From positions 62,001 through 126,000 of the forward strand of contig NZ_FXUL01000002.1 in NCBI RefSeq assembly GCF_900182955.1: a stretch of 64,000 bases of DNA, given 5' to 3'. Positions 40,855-51,169 of this stretch are shown here, in pieces; the first letter of the stretch is position 1, and every line of letters starts with the position of its first letter. Below the pieces are notes generated by a model. The model did no database searches and was not told the DNA's origin. It saw nothing but the letters and a program-made list of their open reading frames with translations. The translations under genes were made by a program, and so were the position numbers. This stretch comes from Noviherbaspirillum suwonense (GTDB lineage Bacteria > Pseudomonadota > Gammaproteobacteria > Burkholderiales > Burkholderiaceae_D).

Positions 40855-41964
40855 ATGGACGTGAGAGCCGCAGTAGCCCACAAGGCGGGCGCCCCGCTGA
40901 CCATCGAGACGGTCCAGCTGGAAGGGCCGCGGGCGGGGGAGGTGCTGGTCGAGATCAAGGCCACCGGCATCTGCCATACCGATATGTTCACCCTGTCGGG
41001 CGACGACCCGGAAGGCCTGTTCCCCGCCATCCTCGGGCATGAAGGGGCGGGCATCGTGGTCGAGGTCGGCAGCGGCGTGACCAGCCTGAAGCCGGGCGAC
41101 CATGTGATCCCGCTCTATACCCCGGAATGCCGCCAGTGCGAATACTGCCTGTCGCGCAAGACCAACCTGTGCCAGGCCATCCGCAGCACCCAGGGGCGCG
41201 GCGTGATGCCGGACGGCAGCAGCCGCTTCAGCCTCGGCGGCACGCAGGTGTTCCATTACATGGGCACGTCGACCTTCGCCAACTACACGGTCGTGCCCGA
41301 GATCGCGCTGGCGAAGATCCGCGAGGACGCGCCGTTCGACAAGGTCTGCTATATCGGCTGCGGCGTCACCACCGGCATCGGCGCGGTGATCTATACCGCC
41401 AAGGTGGAGCCGGGCTCGACCGTGGTGGTGTTCGGCCTCGGCGGCATCGGGCTCAACGTGATCCAGGGCGCGCGCATGGTGGGCGCCAACATGATCATCG
41501 GCGTCGACATCAACCCGGCCCGCGAGGAGCTGGCGCGCAAGTTCGGCATGACCCACTTCGTCAATCCGAAAGAGGTCGAGGGCGACATCGTCCCTTACCT
41601 GGTCGACCTCACCCGGGGCGGCGCCGACTATACCTTCGAATGCATAGGCAACGTCAACCTGATGCGCCAGGCGCTGGAGTGCTGCCACAAGGGCTGGGGC
41701 AAGAGCACGATCATCGGCGTCGCCGGCGCCGGCCAGGAAATTGCGACCCGCCCGTTCCAGCTCGTCACCGGCCGCGTCTGGCAGGGCTCGGCATTCGGCG
41801 GCGCGCGCGGCCGCACCGATGTGCCCAAGATCGTGGAGTGGTACATGGAGGGCAAGATCAATATCGACGACCTGATCACGCACGTGATGCCGCTCGAAAA
41901 GATTAACGATGCGTTCGACCTGATGCATGAAGGGAAGTCGATCCGCTCGGTCGTCACGTTCTGA
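40855..41964 (+). CDS. frmA: S-(hydroxymethyl)glutathione dehydrogenase (class III alcohol dehydrogenase)
   Basis: The 369-residue zinc enzyme oxidises the formaldehyde-glutathione adduct to S-formylglutathione with NAD. Catalytic zinc ligands are the Cys in ATGICHTD and the His in GHEGAG. The structural zinc site is ECRQCEYC plus NLC, and the Rossmann motif is VFGLGGIGL. Class III markers such as [12 protein letters not shown] and [14 protein letters not shown] are present. The gene is followed by gfa. It should take up formaldehyde produced by XoxF. Also named adhC or flhA. Its upstream region has been interrupted by an IS5 element. The ATG has AAGGAG nearby. Confidence 0.96.
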   Translation: MDVRAAVAHKAGAPLTIETVQLEGPRAGEVLVEIKATGICHTDMFTLSGDDPEGLFPAILGHEGAGIVVEVGSGVTSLKPGDHVIPLYTPECRQCEYCLSRKTNLCQAIRSTQGRGVMPDGSSRFSLGGTQVFHYMGTSTFANYTVVPEIALAKIREDAPFDKVCYIGCGVTTGIGAVIYTAKVEPGSTVVVFGLGGIGLNVIQGARMVGANMIIGVDINPAREELARKFGMTHFVNPKEVEGDIVPYLVDLTRGGADYTFECIGNVNLMRQALECCHKGWGKSTIIGVAGAGQEIATRPFQLVTGRVWQGSAFGGARGRTDVPKIVEWYMEGKINIDDLITHVMPLEKINDAFDLMHEGKSIRSVVTF

Positions 41965-42069
41965 GCGGGCGGCAATCCGGGCCGCGCGTTTGGTGGTGGA
42001 AGGGGGCCGGCGGGCGCAGGACGGCCTGCCGGCGCGGACAACGCAGCAAACATAAACCAGGAGGCAACA

Positions 42070-42648
42070 ATGAGCAGTGACGTCAAGATTCATCCCGCGG
42101 TCGACAATGGCATCAAGCCGGCGGCGCCCAATTTCGCCGGCGGCAGGCTGACATGCCATTGCGCGCAGAACAAGGTCGAGGTCGAGATCGGCGCGCAGAC
42201 CGCCCACAACCATGTATGCGGCTGCACCCGCTGCTGGAAGCCAGCCGGCGCGCTGTTCTCGCAGGTGGCGGTGGTCTCCCGCGACAAGGTCAAGGTCGTC
42301 GCCAACGAGGACAAGCTGTACATCGTGGACCCCAGCGCGACGATACAGCGGCATGCGTGCAAGGAATGCGGCGTGCACATGTTCGGCCGCATCGAGAACA
42401 AGCAGCACCCGTTCTATGGGCTGGACTTCATCCATACCGAGCTGTCGTCGGAGGAGGGCTGGGCCGCGCCCGAGTTCGCGGCCTTCGTCTCGTCCATCAT
42501 CGAGGCGGGCGCCAATCCCAACAACATGGCCGCGGTGCGCGCGCGGCTCAAGGAACTGGGGCTGGAGCCGTATGACGCGTTGTCGCCAGCCTTGATGGAC
42601 GCAATCTCGACCCACGTCGCCAAGGCGGCAGGCAAGCTGGCGGCCTGA
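42070..42648 (+). CDS. gfa: Glutathione-dependent formaldehyde-activating enzyme
   Basis: The 192-residue zinc protein is thought to speed formation of S-hydroxymethylglutathione from formaldehyde and glutathione. Zinc-binding cysteines are in [18 protein letters not shown] and [10 protein letters not shown]. The length and the [13 protein letters not shown] segment match the Gfa family as known from Paracoccus. It lies 105 bases after the dehydrogenase and is clearly part of the same detoxification or C1-oxidation unit. A good ribosome site (CAGGAGG) precedes the start. The esterase that would finish the pathway (fghA/frmB) is not in the window. Confidence 0.94.
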   Translation: MSSDVKIHPAVDNGIKPAAPNFAGGRLTCHCAQNKVEVEIGAQTAHNHVCGCTRCWKPAGALFSQVAVVSRDKVKVVANEDKLYIVDPSATIQRHACKECGVHMFGRIENKQHPFYGLDFIHTELSSEEGWAAPEFAAFVSSIIEAGANPNNMAAVRARLKELGLEPYDALSPALMDAISTHVAKAAGKLAA

Positions 42649-42655
42649 CGCAACG

Positions 42656-42683
42656 GCCCGGCGCGCCTGCGGCGGCGCCGGGC
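42656..42683 (+). terminator. Hairpin after gfa, weak terminator
   Basis: GCCCGGCGC (42656-42664) pairs perfectly with GCGCCGGGC (42675-42683) over a ten-base loop, eight bases after the gfa stop. Only a TTC follows and no T-run, so it may be an inefficient or Rho-assisted terminator. Confidence 0.4.
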
Positions 42684-42939
42684 TTCACGGGCCGACGGCA
42701 TCGTGCGCAGAGCGTCGCTTGCCCGTCCTTGCGTCTCGCGGCTGCTTCCGCAGCCGCTGCGGGACCGGTTATCTCCGTTTCTTTCCGCTTGTTTCCTTCA
42801 GTCAGCCCTGCTTTTCCTACTTGCGATTCGAGTTTTGTCCGACAGACCGGCCCGGCATTAAACCGTAGGATTCCGAATGCGCGCCGCATTGCCGGCGCAT
42901 CCATTCCGCAATCTTCTCAGACCAGCCAAGGAACCCAGG

Positions 42940-43797
42940 ATGAATGAACCAGGTAGTGTGCCGCCCCAGGAACAGGACCAGCAGCCAGGGTCGCAGCAGC
43001 AGATGACGCCGCAGCCGAACACCATCCCTCCCGATTACCAGGGCAGCGGCAAGCTGGCAGGGCGCGTGGCCCTGATCACCGGCGGCGACAGCGGCATCGG
43101 TCGCGCGGTGGCCGTCGCCTTCGCCAAGGAAGGCGCGGACGTGGCCGTGGTGTACCTCAACGAACACGAGGATGCGGCCGAGACCCGCCGCCTGGTCGAG
43201 CAGGCCGGCCGCAAGTGCGTGCTGATCGCCGGCGATATCGGCAACGAGTCGTTTTGCCAGGAGGCGGTGCAGCAGACCTTGTCCGACCTCGGGCATCTCG
43301 AGGTGCTGGTCAATAACGCGGCGGAACAGCATCCGCAGGAGTCCATCCTCGACATCAGCGCCGAGCAGCTGGAGAAGACCTTCCGCACCAACATCTTTTC
43401 GATGTTCTACATGGTCAAGGCCGCGCTGCCGCACCTGAAGGAAGACGCGCGCATCATCAACACCACGTCCGTCACCGCATACCGCGGCAGCCCGCAGCTG
43501 CTGGATTATTCATCGACCAAGGGCGCCATCGTCGCGTTCACGCGTTCGCTGTCGCAGGCGCTGGCCGAAAAGAAGATCCATGTGAACGGCGTGGCGCCGG
43601 GGCCGATCTGGACGCCGCTGATCCCGTCGACCTTCACGCCCGACAAGGTGGAAAGCTTCGGCCAGAGCGTGCCCCTGAAGCGTCCCGGCCAGCCCGAGGA
43701 AGTCGCACCGTCCTACGTGTTCCTGGCGTCCGATGGCGGCAGCTACATGACCGGCCAGGTGCTGCACCCGAATGGCGGCGAAATCATCAACGGCTGA
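42940..43797 (+). CDS. Short-chain dehydrogenase/reductase
   Basis: This 285-residue classical SDR has a Gln/Pro-rich N-terminal extension (about residues 1-38). The Rossmann motif TGGDSGIGRAVA follows, then NNAAEQ, the catalytic Ser in NTTSVTAY and YSSTK with the Tyr and Lys. The combination of N-terminal extension and PEEVAPSYVFLASDGGSYMTGQVLHPNGG tail is typical of the YdaD/YhdF 'general stress' SDRs. The substrate is unknown. The start at 42940 follows AAGGAACCCAGG; an earlier ATG would add 21 residues of unrelated composition. It overlaps the convergent RES gene by 11 bases. Confidence 0.88.
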   Translation: MNEPGSVPPQEQDQQPGSQQQMTPQPNTIPPDYQGSGKLAGRVALITGGDSGIGRAVAVAFAKEGADVAVVYLNEHEDAAETRRLVEQAGRKCVLIAGDIGNESFCQEAVQQTLSDLGHLEVLVNNAAEQHPQESILDISAEQLEKTFRTNIFSMFYMVKAALPHLKEDARIINTTSVTAYRGSPQLLDYSSTKGAIVAFTRSLSQALAEKKIHVNGVAPGPIWTPLIPSTFTPDKVESFGQSVPLKRPGQPEEVAPSYVFLASDGGSYMTGQVLHPNGGEIING

Positions 43798-44566
43798 GCG
43801 GACTCGACGTACCGGGCGGATTCGGCGGGGCCGGCGGCCCGCCGGTCCAGGCGGTGGCGTCGAACTCGAAGGCGGTGTCGTCGAACACCGAGTTGTGGCG
43901 CCAGATCACGTGCTGACGGGCCACCACCAGCATCCAGATCTCGGTCTCCGCCGGCTGGCTGGCGGCGAAGGCCGCATGCGCAAGCACGGCCGCGCAGGCG
44001 CCCGACTGCGGGTCCCGCACCGATGCATAACGAATCAGCTCGATGCCTTCGGCCCTGGCCGTGCGCGCGATTGCCTGGCAGGCCGCGTAGTCGGCGGGAT
44101 CGGTCCAGGCCGTGCGCCGGCCGTCGAACGGCGGCAGGCGCAGGTCGATGCCACGGCCGGCGACCGGCGTGCGGAACAGGGTCTGCGGAATAGGGCCGAT
44201 GCCGTCCAGCGCCGGGCTGTCCATCAGGAAGCGCCAGCGCCAGTAGCCGAGTTCGGCGCATGCGGTGCGGCGTTCGTCGGCGCCGTAGAAGACGCCCGGT
44301 TCGGCCGGCCCGCGAAATCGCGAGCCGGACGGCAGTGGCGGATAGCGGAACGGGGTGAAGAGCAGCCAGTGCAGGCGGCGCAGGGACTCGTCCAGCGCTG
44401 GCTTTGACTGGTCGAGCAAACTTTCCAGCAAGGCCTGTTCGTCCAGCGTATCGACCAGCACCATGGTCGCGATCTTGTGCTGCGCTTCCACCGCGCGCCA
44501 CAGGTCGAGCCTGAACGGCGCGGCATGCGCCGCCAGGGTGTCGGCCACCGCCTCAGATCCTGCCAC
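43787..44566 (-). CDS. RES-domain toxin (NAD+ phosphorylase family)
   Basis: The 259-residue product has a RES domain: LWRAVEAQHKIAT at the start, then FRYPPLPSGSRFRGPAEPGVFYGADERRTACAE, whose Arg, Tyr and Glu residues match the family core. RES toxins stop growth by degrading NAD+. This protein is longer than the roughly 150-residue minimal toxins, with an inserted segment after the first motif as in the larger RES subfamily. It starts with GTG inside the end of the Xre-type antitoxin gene (14-base overlap), the standard order for this toxin-antitoxin type. Confidence 0.82.
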   Translation of the reverse strand: MAGSEAVADTLAAHAAPFRLDLWRAVEAQHKIATMVLVDTLDEQALLESLLDQSKPALDESLRRLHWLLFTPFRYPPLPSGSRFRGPAEPGVFYGADERRTACAELGYWRWRFLMDSPALDGIGPIPQTLFRTPVAGRGIDLRLPPFDGRRTAWTDPADYAACQAIARTARAEGIELIRYASVRDPQSGACAAVLAHAAFAASQPAETEIWMLVVARQHVIWRHNSVFDDTAFEFDATAWTGGPPAPPNPPGTSSPLSR

Positions 44567-44951
44567 GGTGGGCGTCGACGTAATGCAGCACGCGGACCAG
44601 GCCTTCCGCGCTTTCCATCATCGCTAGCGGCGCCTGGCCGAGGCCGAGGTTGTCGGAAGTAAGCCATTTCCTTGCATCGGCATCGTGGCCGACCATGGCG
44701 TCCAGCGAGCGGAACAGTCGCACCAGCAGGATGCCGAGTTCCCATTCCTTGCCGCGTTCCGGGCTTAACTGGTAGGTGCCGGCGCAGAGCCGGGAGGCGG
44801 TGGCGGTACTCACGCCCAATATGCGGGCCAACGCGTTCTGGCGGATTTCAAGCAGGCTGGCGGCATTGCGCACTGCCTTGCTCAGGGTAGCGCCGGCGTC
44901 GGGATGGACTTGCGGCACTGCTGGTCGGTCGGCCACGGCTTTCATTTCCAT
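44553..44951 (-). CDS. Xre/MbcA/ParS-type antitoxin
   Basis: The 132-residue product has an Xre-like helix-turn-helix (about residues 38-66, ILGVSTATASRLCAG) and a C-terminal toxin-binding domain (about 72-125, DUF2384) ending in ARKWLTSDNLGLGQAPLAMM. It should bind and neutralise the downstream RES toxin and repress its own promoter. The gene precedes the toxin and overlaps it. An AT-rich inverted repeat lies just upstream of its start. Confidence 0.85.
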   Translation of the reverse strand: MEMKAVADRPAVPQVHPDAGATLSKAVRNAASLLEIRQNALARILGVSTATASRLCAGTYQLSPERGKEWELGILLVRLFRSLDAMVGHDADARKWLTSDNLGLGQAPLAMMESAEGLVRVLHYVDAHRGRI

Positions 44952-44962
44952 TCCTTTCTGTT

Positions 44963-44985
44963 GAAATAATCGTGCGTTTTATTTC
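44963..44985 (-). promoter_or_regulatory. Candidate autoregulatory operator of the toxin-antitoxin pair
   Basis: GAAATAA (44963-44969) and TTATTTC (44979-44985) form a perfect inverted repeat with a nine-base spacer, 12 bases upstream of the antitoxin ATG and embedded in a locally AT-rich stretch. This is the expected place for antitoxin binding. The binding is inferred. Confidence 0.4.
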
Positions 44986-45171
44986 TGGAGAAACCTATCA
45001 TGGGTTGGTCAAGATGTCCAGTGTTTTCCTGGCGTTCACGTTCGCGCCCGATTGCCGGCTCCGGCTGGACAGGGCAACTCATGGTGCCGCCGGTTATAAT
45101 CGCGGTTTCCCGACGCAACCCCGCACCGTGGACGCAGGACCGAGCCGCAGTGCATCAACTTCCTTCTCGCC

Positions 45172-48100
45172 ATGCTGATTTTGCCGGGCTCCAATGCCCT
45201 GTCCGCCTTCCGCGCCCAACGCCTTCTGACCCAGCTACAGGACATCGACCCGGCGATTACCGCCGTCTCCGCCCGCTACCAGCATTTCATCGACAGCGCC
45301 CGCACGCTCGGCGACGACGACGTGTCACGGCTCGACGCGCTGCTGACCTACGGCGAGCCGGCTGCCGCAGAGCAGGACGGCGATATCTTCGTCGTGATCC
45401 CGCGCTTCGGCACCATTTCGCCGTGGGCCAGCAAGGCGACCGACATCGCGCACAACTGCGGGATGGAGCACATCCACCGGATAGAGCGCGGCGTTTCCTA
45501 TCGCATCCAGGTGAAGTCCGGCCTGCTGGGCGGCGCGCGCCGGCTGGCGGAAGGCAGCGCCGGGCCGGTGGCAGCCGTGCTGCATGACCGCATGACCGAG
45601 ATGGTGCTGCGCAGCGCGGACGACGCGGCCGGCCTGTTCCGCGAACTCGCGCCGAAGCCGCTGGCATTCGTCGACCTGGCCGGCGGCAGGGACGCGCTGG
45701 AAACGGCCAACACCGAGCTGGGGCTGGCGCTGTCGGACGACGAGATCGACTACCTGCTCGACGCCTTCACCAGGGCAGGCCGCAACCCGACCGACGTCGA
45801 ACTGATGATGTTCGCGCAGGCCAACAGCGAGCATTGCCGGCACAAGATCTTCAACGCCGACTGGACCATCGACGGCGAAGCGCAGGACAAGTCGCTGTTC
45901 GCGATGATCCGCAATACCCACCAGCTGCATCCCGAGGGCACCATCGTCGCCTATAGCGACAATTCCTCGGTGATCGAAGGCGCGAACGTGCAGCGCTTCT
46001 ATCCGCGCGGCGCGGCCGAGGGCAATGTCTACAAGGCCAGCGAAGAGCTGACCCATATCCTGATGAAGGTGGAAACCCATAACCACCCGACCGCGATCGC
46101 ACCGTTCCCCGGCGCCTCCACCGGCGCCGGCGGCGAGATCCGCGACGAGGGCGCCACCGGCCGCGGCGCCAAGCCCAAGGCCGGACTGACCGGCTTCACC
46201 GTCTCCAACCTGATGCTGACCCATGCGGTGCAGCCCTGGGAAAACGCCCGCGATGCGGCAGAACCGCCGGCCGCCCGCGCGCCGCATGCGCAGGGCGGCA
46301 TCTACGGCAAGCCGGAGCGCATCGTCTCGCCGCTGCAGATCATGGTCGAAGGCCCGCTCGGCGGCGCCGCATTCAACAACGAGTTCGGCCGGCCCAACCT
46401 GGGCGGCTATTTCCGCAGCTACGAGCAGAACGTCGGCGGCACCGTCTACGGCTATCACAAGCCCATCATGATCGCCGGCGGCATCGGCAACATCTCGGCC
46501 GCGCATACGAAGAAGGAAGCGCTGCCGGTGGGCAGCCTGCTGGTGCAGCTGGGCGGGCCGGGCATGCGCATCGGCATGGGCGGTAGCGCCGCGTCGTCGA
46601 TGGCGACCGGCAGCAATACCGCCGACCTCGACTTTGACTCGGTCCAGCGCGGCAACCCGGAAATGGAGCGGCGCGCGCAGGAAGTCATCAACGCCTGCTG
46701 GGCGATGGGCGACGCCAATCCCATCCTGTCCATCCACGACGTCGGCGCCGGCGGCCTGTCGAACGCCTTTCCCGAGATTACCAACGACGCCGGCCGTGGC
46801 GCGATCTTCGACCTGCGCCGCGTGCCGCTGGAAGAAAGCGGCATGGCGCCCAAGGAAATCTGGAGCAATGAGTCGCAGGAACGTTATGTGATGGCGATTT
46901 CCCCGGACTGCCTGGCGCTGTTCCAGTACCTGTGCGAGCGCGAACGCTGCCCGTTCGCGGTCGTCGGCCACGCAACCGAGGAACGCCAGCTGCAGGTGAT
47001 CGACCCGCAGCATGACAACAAGCCGGTCGACATGCCGATGGACGTGCTGCTCGGCAAGCCGCCGAAGATGCACCGCGACGTCGCCCGCGTCGCCGCCAGC
47101 CTGCCGCCGGTGGACCTGACCGGCATCGTGCTGGAGGAAGCGGCTCTGCGCGTGCTGCGCCAGCCTACCGTCGGCGACAAGTCCTTCCTGATCACCATCG
47201 GCGACCGCACCGTCGGCGCGACCACCGTGCGCGACCAGATGGTCGGCCCGTGGCAGGTGCCCGTCGCCGATTGCGCGGTCACCACGATGAGCTTCGAAGG
47301 CCATGTCGGCGAAGCGATGGCGATGGGCGAGCGCACGCCGCTGGCCGTCATCGACGCGCCGGCTTCGGGCCGCATGGCGGTCGGCGAGGCAATCACCAAC
47401 ATCGCCGCCGCGCCGATCGCGTCGCTGTCCGACGTCAAGCTGTCGGCCAACTGGATGGCCGCCTGCGGCCAGCCCGGCCAGGACGCGGCACTGTTCGACA
47501 CGGTGAAGGCGGTCGGCATGGAACTGTGCCCGGCGCTGGGCGTCAGCATCCCGGTCGGCAAGGACTCGCTGTCGATGCGCACGACCTGGAAGGAAGCCGA
47601 CGGCACGGCAAAGTCGGTGACCTCGCCGGTGTCGCTGATCGTCTCGGCCTTCGCCCGCGTGACCGACGTGCGCAAGTCGCTGACGCCGCAGCTGCGCACC
47701 GACCTCGGCGACACCGCGCTGATCCTGGTCGACCTCGGCCGCAGCCGCAACCGGATGGGCGGCTCCATCCTCGCGCAGGTGATGCAGCAGGTCGGCAATG
47801 ACGCGCCGGACCTCGACAGCGCCGACGACCTGAAGGCGTTCTTCGCCGCGATCCAGCGGCTCAACGCCGAAGGCCATCTGCTGGCCTACCACGACCGTTC
47901 CGACGGCGGCCTCTACACGACGCTGTGCGAGATGGCCTTTGCCGGACGCACCGGCGTGTCGGTCAACCTCGACATCCTGGCGATGGAGGGCGAGCATGCG
48001 TCCGACTGGGGCGACTCGAAGAACTGGGCCAGCCAGGTCGGCGAACGCCGCAATGAAATGACGCTGCGCGCGCTGTTCAGCGAAGAGCTGGGCGCCGTGC

Positions 48101-49191
48101 TGCAGGTGCGGGCCGACCAGCGCTCGGACGTGATGAACGTGCTGCGCGAATTCAATCTCGGGGCCTGCAGCCACATCATCGGCAAGCTCAACCCGCGGGA
48201 TGCGATCGAGTTCACCCGCGACGCCAAGGTGATCTACAAGGCGCCGCGCAGCGCGCTGCAGAAGGCATGGAGCGAGACCAGCTGGCGCATCGCCCGGCTG
48301 CGCGACAACCCGGCCTGCGCCGACGCCGAGTACAACCGCATCGACGACACCGCCGACCCCGGCATCACGCCCAGGGTGGCATTCGACATGGAGCAGGACG
48401 TTGCCGCCCCGTTCATCGCCACCGGCGCGCGGCCGCGCGTGGCCATCCTTCGCGAGCAGGGCGTGAACTCGCACATCGAAACCGCCTACGTGATGCACCA
48501 GGCAGGCTTCGACGCGGTCGACGTCCACATGAGCGACCTGATTTCCGGCCGCGCCCGGCTGGCCGACTTCAAGGGCGCCATCGCGGTCGGCGGCTTTTCC
48601 TACGGCGACGTGCTGGGGGCGGGCGAGGGCTGGGCCAAGACCATCCTGTTCAACATGCAGCTGGCCGAGCAATTCTCCCTCTTCTTCAACCGCGACGACA
48701 CCTTTGCGCTGGGCATCTGCAACGGCTGCCAGATGATGAGCAACCTGAAGTCCATCATCCCCGGCGCGCATGCGTGGCCCAAGTTCACCCGCAATCGCTC
48801 CGAGCAGTTCGAGGCGCGCTTTGCAATGGTCGAGGTGGCGGACTCGCCGTCGATCTTCTTCCAGGGCATGGCCGGCACGCAGGCGCCGATCGCGGTGGCG
48901 CATGGCGAAGGCCATGCCGACTTCACGCAGACCGGCAGCCTGAGCGACGCGCTGGTGGCGATGCGCTTCGTCGACAACCAGGGCGCGCAGACCGAAGCCT
49001 ATCCGTACAACCCGAACGGCTCGCCGCAGGGCATCACCTCGGTGACCACGCCGGACGGCCGCTTCACGGTGCTGATGCCGCATGCGGAACGCGTGTTCCG
49101 CACCGTGCAGCAGTCATGGCACCCCGACGGCTGGGGCGAGCACACGCCGTGGATGCGGATGTTCCGCAATGCGCGGGTGTGGGTCGGGTAG
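45172..49191 (+). CDS. purL: Phosphoribosylformylglycinamidine synthase
   Basis: The 1339-residue single-chain enzyme makes FGAM from FGAR, ATP and glutamine in purine synthesis. The N-terminal domain (about 1-170) begins [14 protein letters not shown]. The linker and synthetase region follow with [20 protein letters not shown] and [20 protein letters not shown]. The C-terminal class I glutaminase domain has the nucleophile Cys in [14 protein letters not shown] and the His in VAHGEGH. Length and order match the large Gram-negative PurL. It stands alone on its strand, divergent from the toxin-antitoxin pair by 220 bases. Confidence 0.98.
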   Translation: MLILPGSNALSAFRAQRLLTQLQDIDPAITAVSARYQHFIDSARTLGDDDVSRLDALLTYGEPAAAEQDGDIFVVIPRFGTISPWASKATDIAHNCGMEHIHRIERGVSYRIQVKSGLLGGARRLAEGSAGPVAAVLHDRMTEMVLRSADDAAGLFRELAPKPLAFVDLAGGRDALETANTELGLALSDDEIDYLLDAFTRAGRNPTDVELMMFAQANSEHCRHKIFNADWTIDGEAQDKSLFAMIRNTHQLHPEGTIVAYSDNSSVIEGANVQRFYPRGAAEGNVYKASEELTHILMKVETHNHPTAIAPFPGASTGAGGEIRDEGATGRGAKPKAGLTGFTVSNLMLTHAVQPWENARDAAEPPAARAPHAQGGIYGKPERIVSPLQIMVEGPLGGAAFNNEFGRPNLGGYFRSYEQNVGGTVYGYHKPIMIAGGIGNISAAHTKKEALPVGSLLVQLGGPGMRIGMGGSAASSMATGSNTADLDFDSVQRGNPEMERRAQEVINACWAMGDANPILSIHDVGAGGLSNAFPEITNDAGRGAIFDLRRVPLEESGMAPKEIWSNESQERYVMAISPDCLALFQYLCERERCPFAVVGHATEERQLQVIDPQHDNKPVDMPMDVLLGKPPKMHRDVARVAASLPPVDLTGIVLEEAALRVLRQPTVGDKSFLITIGDRTVGATTVRDQMVGPWQVPVADCAVTTMSFEGHVGEAMAMGERTPLAVIDAPASGRMAVGEAITNIAAAPIASLSDVKLSANWMAACGQPGQDAALFDTVKAVGMELCPALGVSIPVGKDSLSMRTTWKEADGTAKSVTSPVSLIVSAFARVTDVRKSLTPQLRTDLGDTALILVDLGRSRNRMGGSILAQVMQQVGNDAPDLDSADDLKAFFAAIQRLNAEGHLLAYHDRSDGGLYTTLCEMAFAGRTGVSVNLDILAMEGEHASDWGDSKNWASQVGERRNEMTLRALFSEELGAVLQVRADQRSDVMNVLREFNLGACSHIIGKLNPRDAIEFTRDAKVIYKAPRSALQKAWSETSWRIARLRDNPACADAEYNRIDDTADPGITPRVAFDMEQDVAAPFIATGARPRVAILREQGVNSHIETAYVMHQAGFDAVDVHMSDLISGRARLADFKGAIAVGGFSYGDVLGAGEGWAKTILFNMQLAEQFSLFFNRDDTFALGICNGCQMMSNLKSIIPGAHAWPKFTRNRSEQFEARFAMVEVADSPSIFFQGMAGTQAPIAVAHGEGHADFTQTGSLSDALVAMRFVDNQGAQTEAYPYNPNGSPQGITSVTTPDGRFTVLMPHAERVFRTVQQSWHPDGWGEHTPWMRMFRNARVWVG

Positions 49192-49226
49192 GGACGGGAC
49201 GCCGGCCCGTTCCGCGCCTGCGCGGT

Positions 49227-50024
49227 TTATACGGGCTGGGAAACGATATTTCCAGCCGCCAGCAGACGTGCAGCAAGCGCGCCGTTGATCAGGTCCGCCG
49301 CCTCGGCGTCGCCGCGCTTCATCGCGTGTCCGAGCGCCGGCTCGGCCGCCGCCCCCGCCTGCAGCAGCATGACGAGCGCCGGGTACTGGCCGGCATGGGC
49401 CGCATGGTCTAGCGCGTTCGCGAGCGCGGCGCTGGTGGCGCCGTCGCTGATGCACATCCCGAGCAGGTCGGGATCGCCGCTCACCGCAGCGGCCGCGAGC
49501 GCCTGCCCATCCGGGTCGGCGACGGCGCCGGCATTGCGCAGCAGTTGGACGATGCCGGTGTCACCGGCATCGATCGCCTGCACCAGCAGCGTCGCGCCGC
49601 ATGCGCTGCGGGTGCGCACGTCGATGCCGGCGTCGAGCAGCAGCCCGACCAGCGCTGGCCGGCGCGACCGGATCGCCAGCGCCATGCACTGGAAACGGTC
49701 GCCGTCGCGCCAGGCGATGCGGGCCGCCAGCAGCGTCGCGGCCAGCCCGTCGTAACCGGCCTCGCAGGCCAGCGCCAGCAGGTCGATCCGCAGCTCGGCG
49801 TCGATCCGTGCGCCATGCCGCTGCACTACGGCGATCGCCGCGGCCTCGAATCCTTGCGGGAAAGCGTCCAGTCGCTGGAGGTTGCTGGCGTCGTCGGCAA
49901 TCGTGCGCAGCATTACATCCGGCGTTGCAGCGCGGCGACCGCCGGCGCGCCGGTAAAGCGGCTGCAACAGCAGCGTCGCCTGTGCATCATCGAATCCGGG
50001 CAGGGCGGCAGGATCAGTAGGCAT
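49227..50024 (-). CDS. Ankyrin-repeat protein
   Basis: The 265-residue protein has no signal peptide. It contains several helical repeats of about 33 residues with the ankyrin pattern, for example ALVGLLLDAGIDVRTRSACG, TLLVQAIDAGDTGIVQLLRNAGA and ANALDHAAHAGQYPALVMLLQAG. Ankyrin repeats mediate protein-protein contacts; the partner is unknown. It is convergent with purL. The frame and composition are sound, but repeat divergence is high, so the family call rests on the repeat pattern and not on strong motif identity. Confidence 0.75.
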   Translation of the reverse strand: MPTDPAALPGFDDAQATLLLQPLYRRAGGRRAATPDVMLRTIADDASNLQRLDAFPQGFEAAAIAVVQRHGARIDAELRIDLLALACEAGYDGLAATLLAARIAWRDGDRFQCMALAIRSRRPALVGLLLDAGIDVRTRSACGATLLVQAIDAGDTGIVQLLRNAGAVADPDGQALAAAAVSGDPDLLGMCISDGATSAALANALDHAAHAGQYPALVMLLQAGAAAEPALGHAMKRGDAEAADLINGALAARLLAAGNIVSQPV

Positions 50025-50337
50025 GTCGGGCGTCCTCGCAGTGCTACGGTCTATTAAAGCCTAGCGGTCGTATTGTCCGCAGGTTTGAGGAACGACAGAA
50101 TTCCGCCGCGCATGCGCCTTGCAGCGCACGGACTTTGGTTCGGGCGCTGCAAGGCTGCCTGCCTGTTCTCTGATACAGGATGGCAGGCACAGGTTGGCCG
50201 GCACGGCGGCTCCGTGCATTCATGCAATTAACGACGCTTCCGTGACTTTCCTGAGGCGCGCATTGCAAAAAGGCCCTGTCTCCTTGCGAAGACAGGGCCT
50301 TTGAAGACATCGCCGCGTCGGCGGCAATGGAAAAACC
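50025..50337. other. Intergenic region with two hairpins
   Basis: These 313 bases lie between the ankyrin gene start and the ppiC stop. They contain the ppiC terminator (50267-50302) and a separate 12-base-pair perfect inverted repeat, GCCTTGCAGCGC at 50116-50127 and GCGCTGCAAGGC at 50144-50155. No protein-like open frame is apparent. Confidence 0.6.
50267..50302 (-). terminator. Rho-independent terminator of ppiC
   Basis: On the minus strand, AAAGGCCCTGTC pairs with GACAGGGCCTTT around a ten-base loop, followed by a short T-run (complement of the A-run just left of 50271). It begins about 35 bases after the ppiC stop, so it ends that transcript. Confidence 0.85.
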
Positions 50338-51114
50338 TTACTGGATCTTGGCTTTTTTCTTCAGTTCCTGCTGGTACGCCTGCAGTTTCTGCTGCTGCAG
50401 CGACTCGGCGATCTGCGGCTTGACTTCCTCGAAGGTCGGCACTTTTGCCGCACGGGAGTCTTCCAGCTTGATCACGTGGTAGCCGAACTGGGTCTTGACC
50501 GGGGTCTCGGTGATGTCGCCCTTTTTCAGCGCGATCATCGCGTCGGAGAACGGCTTGACGAAGGCGGTCGGTGGCGCCCAGTCGAGGTCGCCGCCATTTG
50601 CTGCCGAACCCGGGTCCTTGGACTGCTTGGCCAGGTCTTCAAACTTCGCGCCGCCTTTCAGCTTGGCGATGATGGCTTTCGCGTCTTCTTCCTTCTCGAC
50701 CAGGATGTGGCGGGCGTGGTATTCCTTGTCGCCGGCCTGCGCCTTGAACTTGTCGTACTCGGCTTTCATGTCGGCGTCGCTGACCGGATTCTTTTTCACA
50801 TAGTCCTGGACCAGTGCGCGGATCACGATCGACTGGCGGGCCATGTCCATCTGGTTTTTCACTTCCGGACTGTTGGTCAGGCCCTGGCGGTCGGCTTCCT
50901 GCATCAGGATTTCGCGGTTGACCAGTTCTTCCTTGACCATCGCGCGCAGCTGCGGCGTGTCCTGCTGGCCCTGGGTCGCCATCTGCTTGATCATGGCGTC
51001 CGCGCGGGACGAGGGCACCGGCTTGCCGTTCACAACCGCGAGGTTCTGGGCCATGGCGGGCAGGGAGGCGGTTGCGAGTAGAAGAACGAGCAGGCGAGCG
51101 GGTTTTAAGGTCAT
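50338..51114 (-). CDS. Periplasmic peptidyl-prolyl isomerase, parvulin type
   Basis: The 258-residue product has a signal peptide (cleavage near AMAQN), an N-terminal SurA-like helical domain (about 25-125) and one parvulin domain (about 133-228). The parvulin core starts YHARHILVEKEEDAKAI, continues with FEDLAKQSKDPGSAANGGDL and ends VKTQFGYHVIKLED. It would isomerise X-Pro bonds and chaperone outer-membrane or secreted proteins. A short Lys-rich C-terminal helix follows. The role is like PpiC/PrsA of other Burkholderiales. It is first after the bolA-yciB block, with its own terminator. Confidence 0.94.
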   Translation of the reverse strand: MTLKPARLLVLLLATASLPAMAQNLAVVNGKPVPSSRADAMIKQMATQGQQDTPQLRAMVKEELVNREILMQEADRQGLTNSPEVKNQMDMARQSIVIRALVQDYVKKNPVSDADMKAEYDKFKAQAGDKEYHARHILVEKEEDAKAIIAKLKGGAKFEDLAKQSKDPGSAANGGDLDWAPPTAFVKPFSDAMIALKKGDITETPVKTQFGYHVIKLEDSRAAKVPTFEEVKPQIAESLQQQKLQAYQQELKKKAKIQ

Positions 51115-51169
51115 GTCTGTTCCTTGAGTTGGGAAATGAATGGGGAGTTGATCAGTAACGGCGCGGCGC

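Noticed and set aside
45325..49083. Minus-strand open frame of 1252 codons opposite purL
   Set aside because: purL is unmistakable on the plus strand. The antisense product has no recognisable motif and mirrors purL codon positions.
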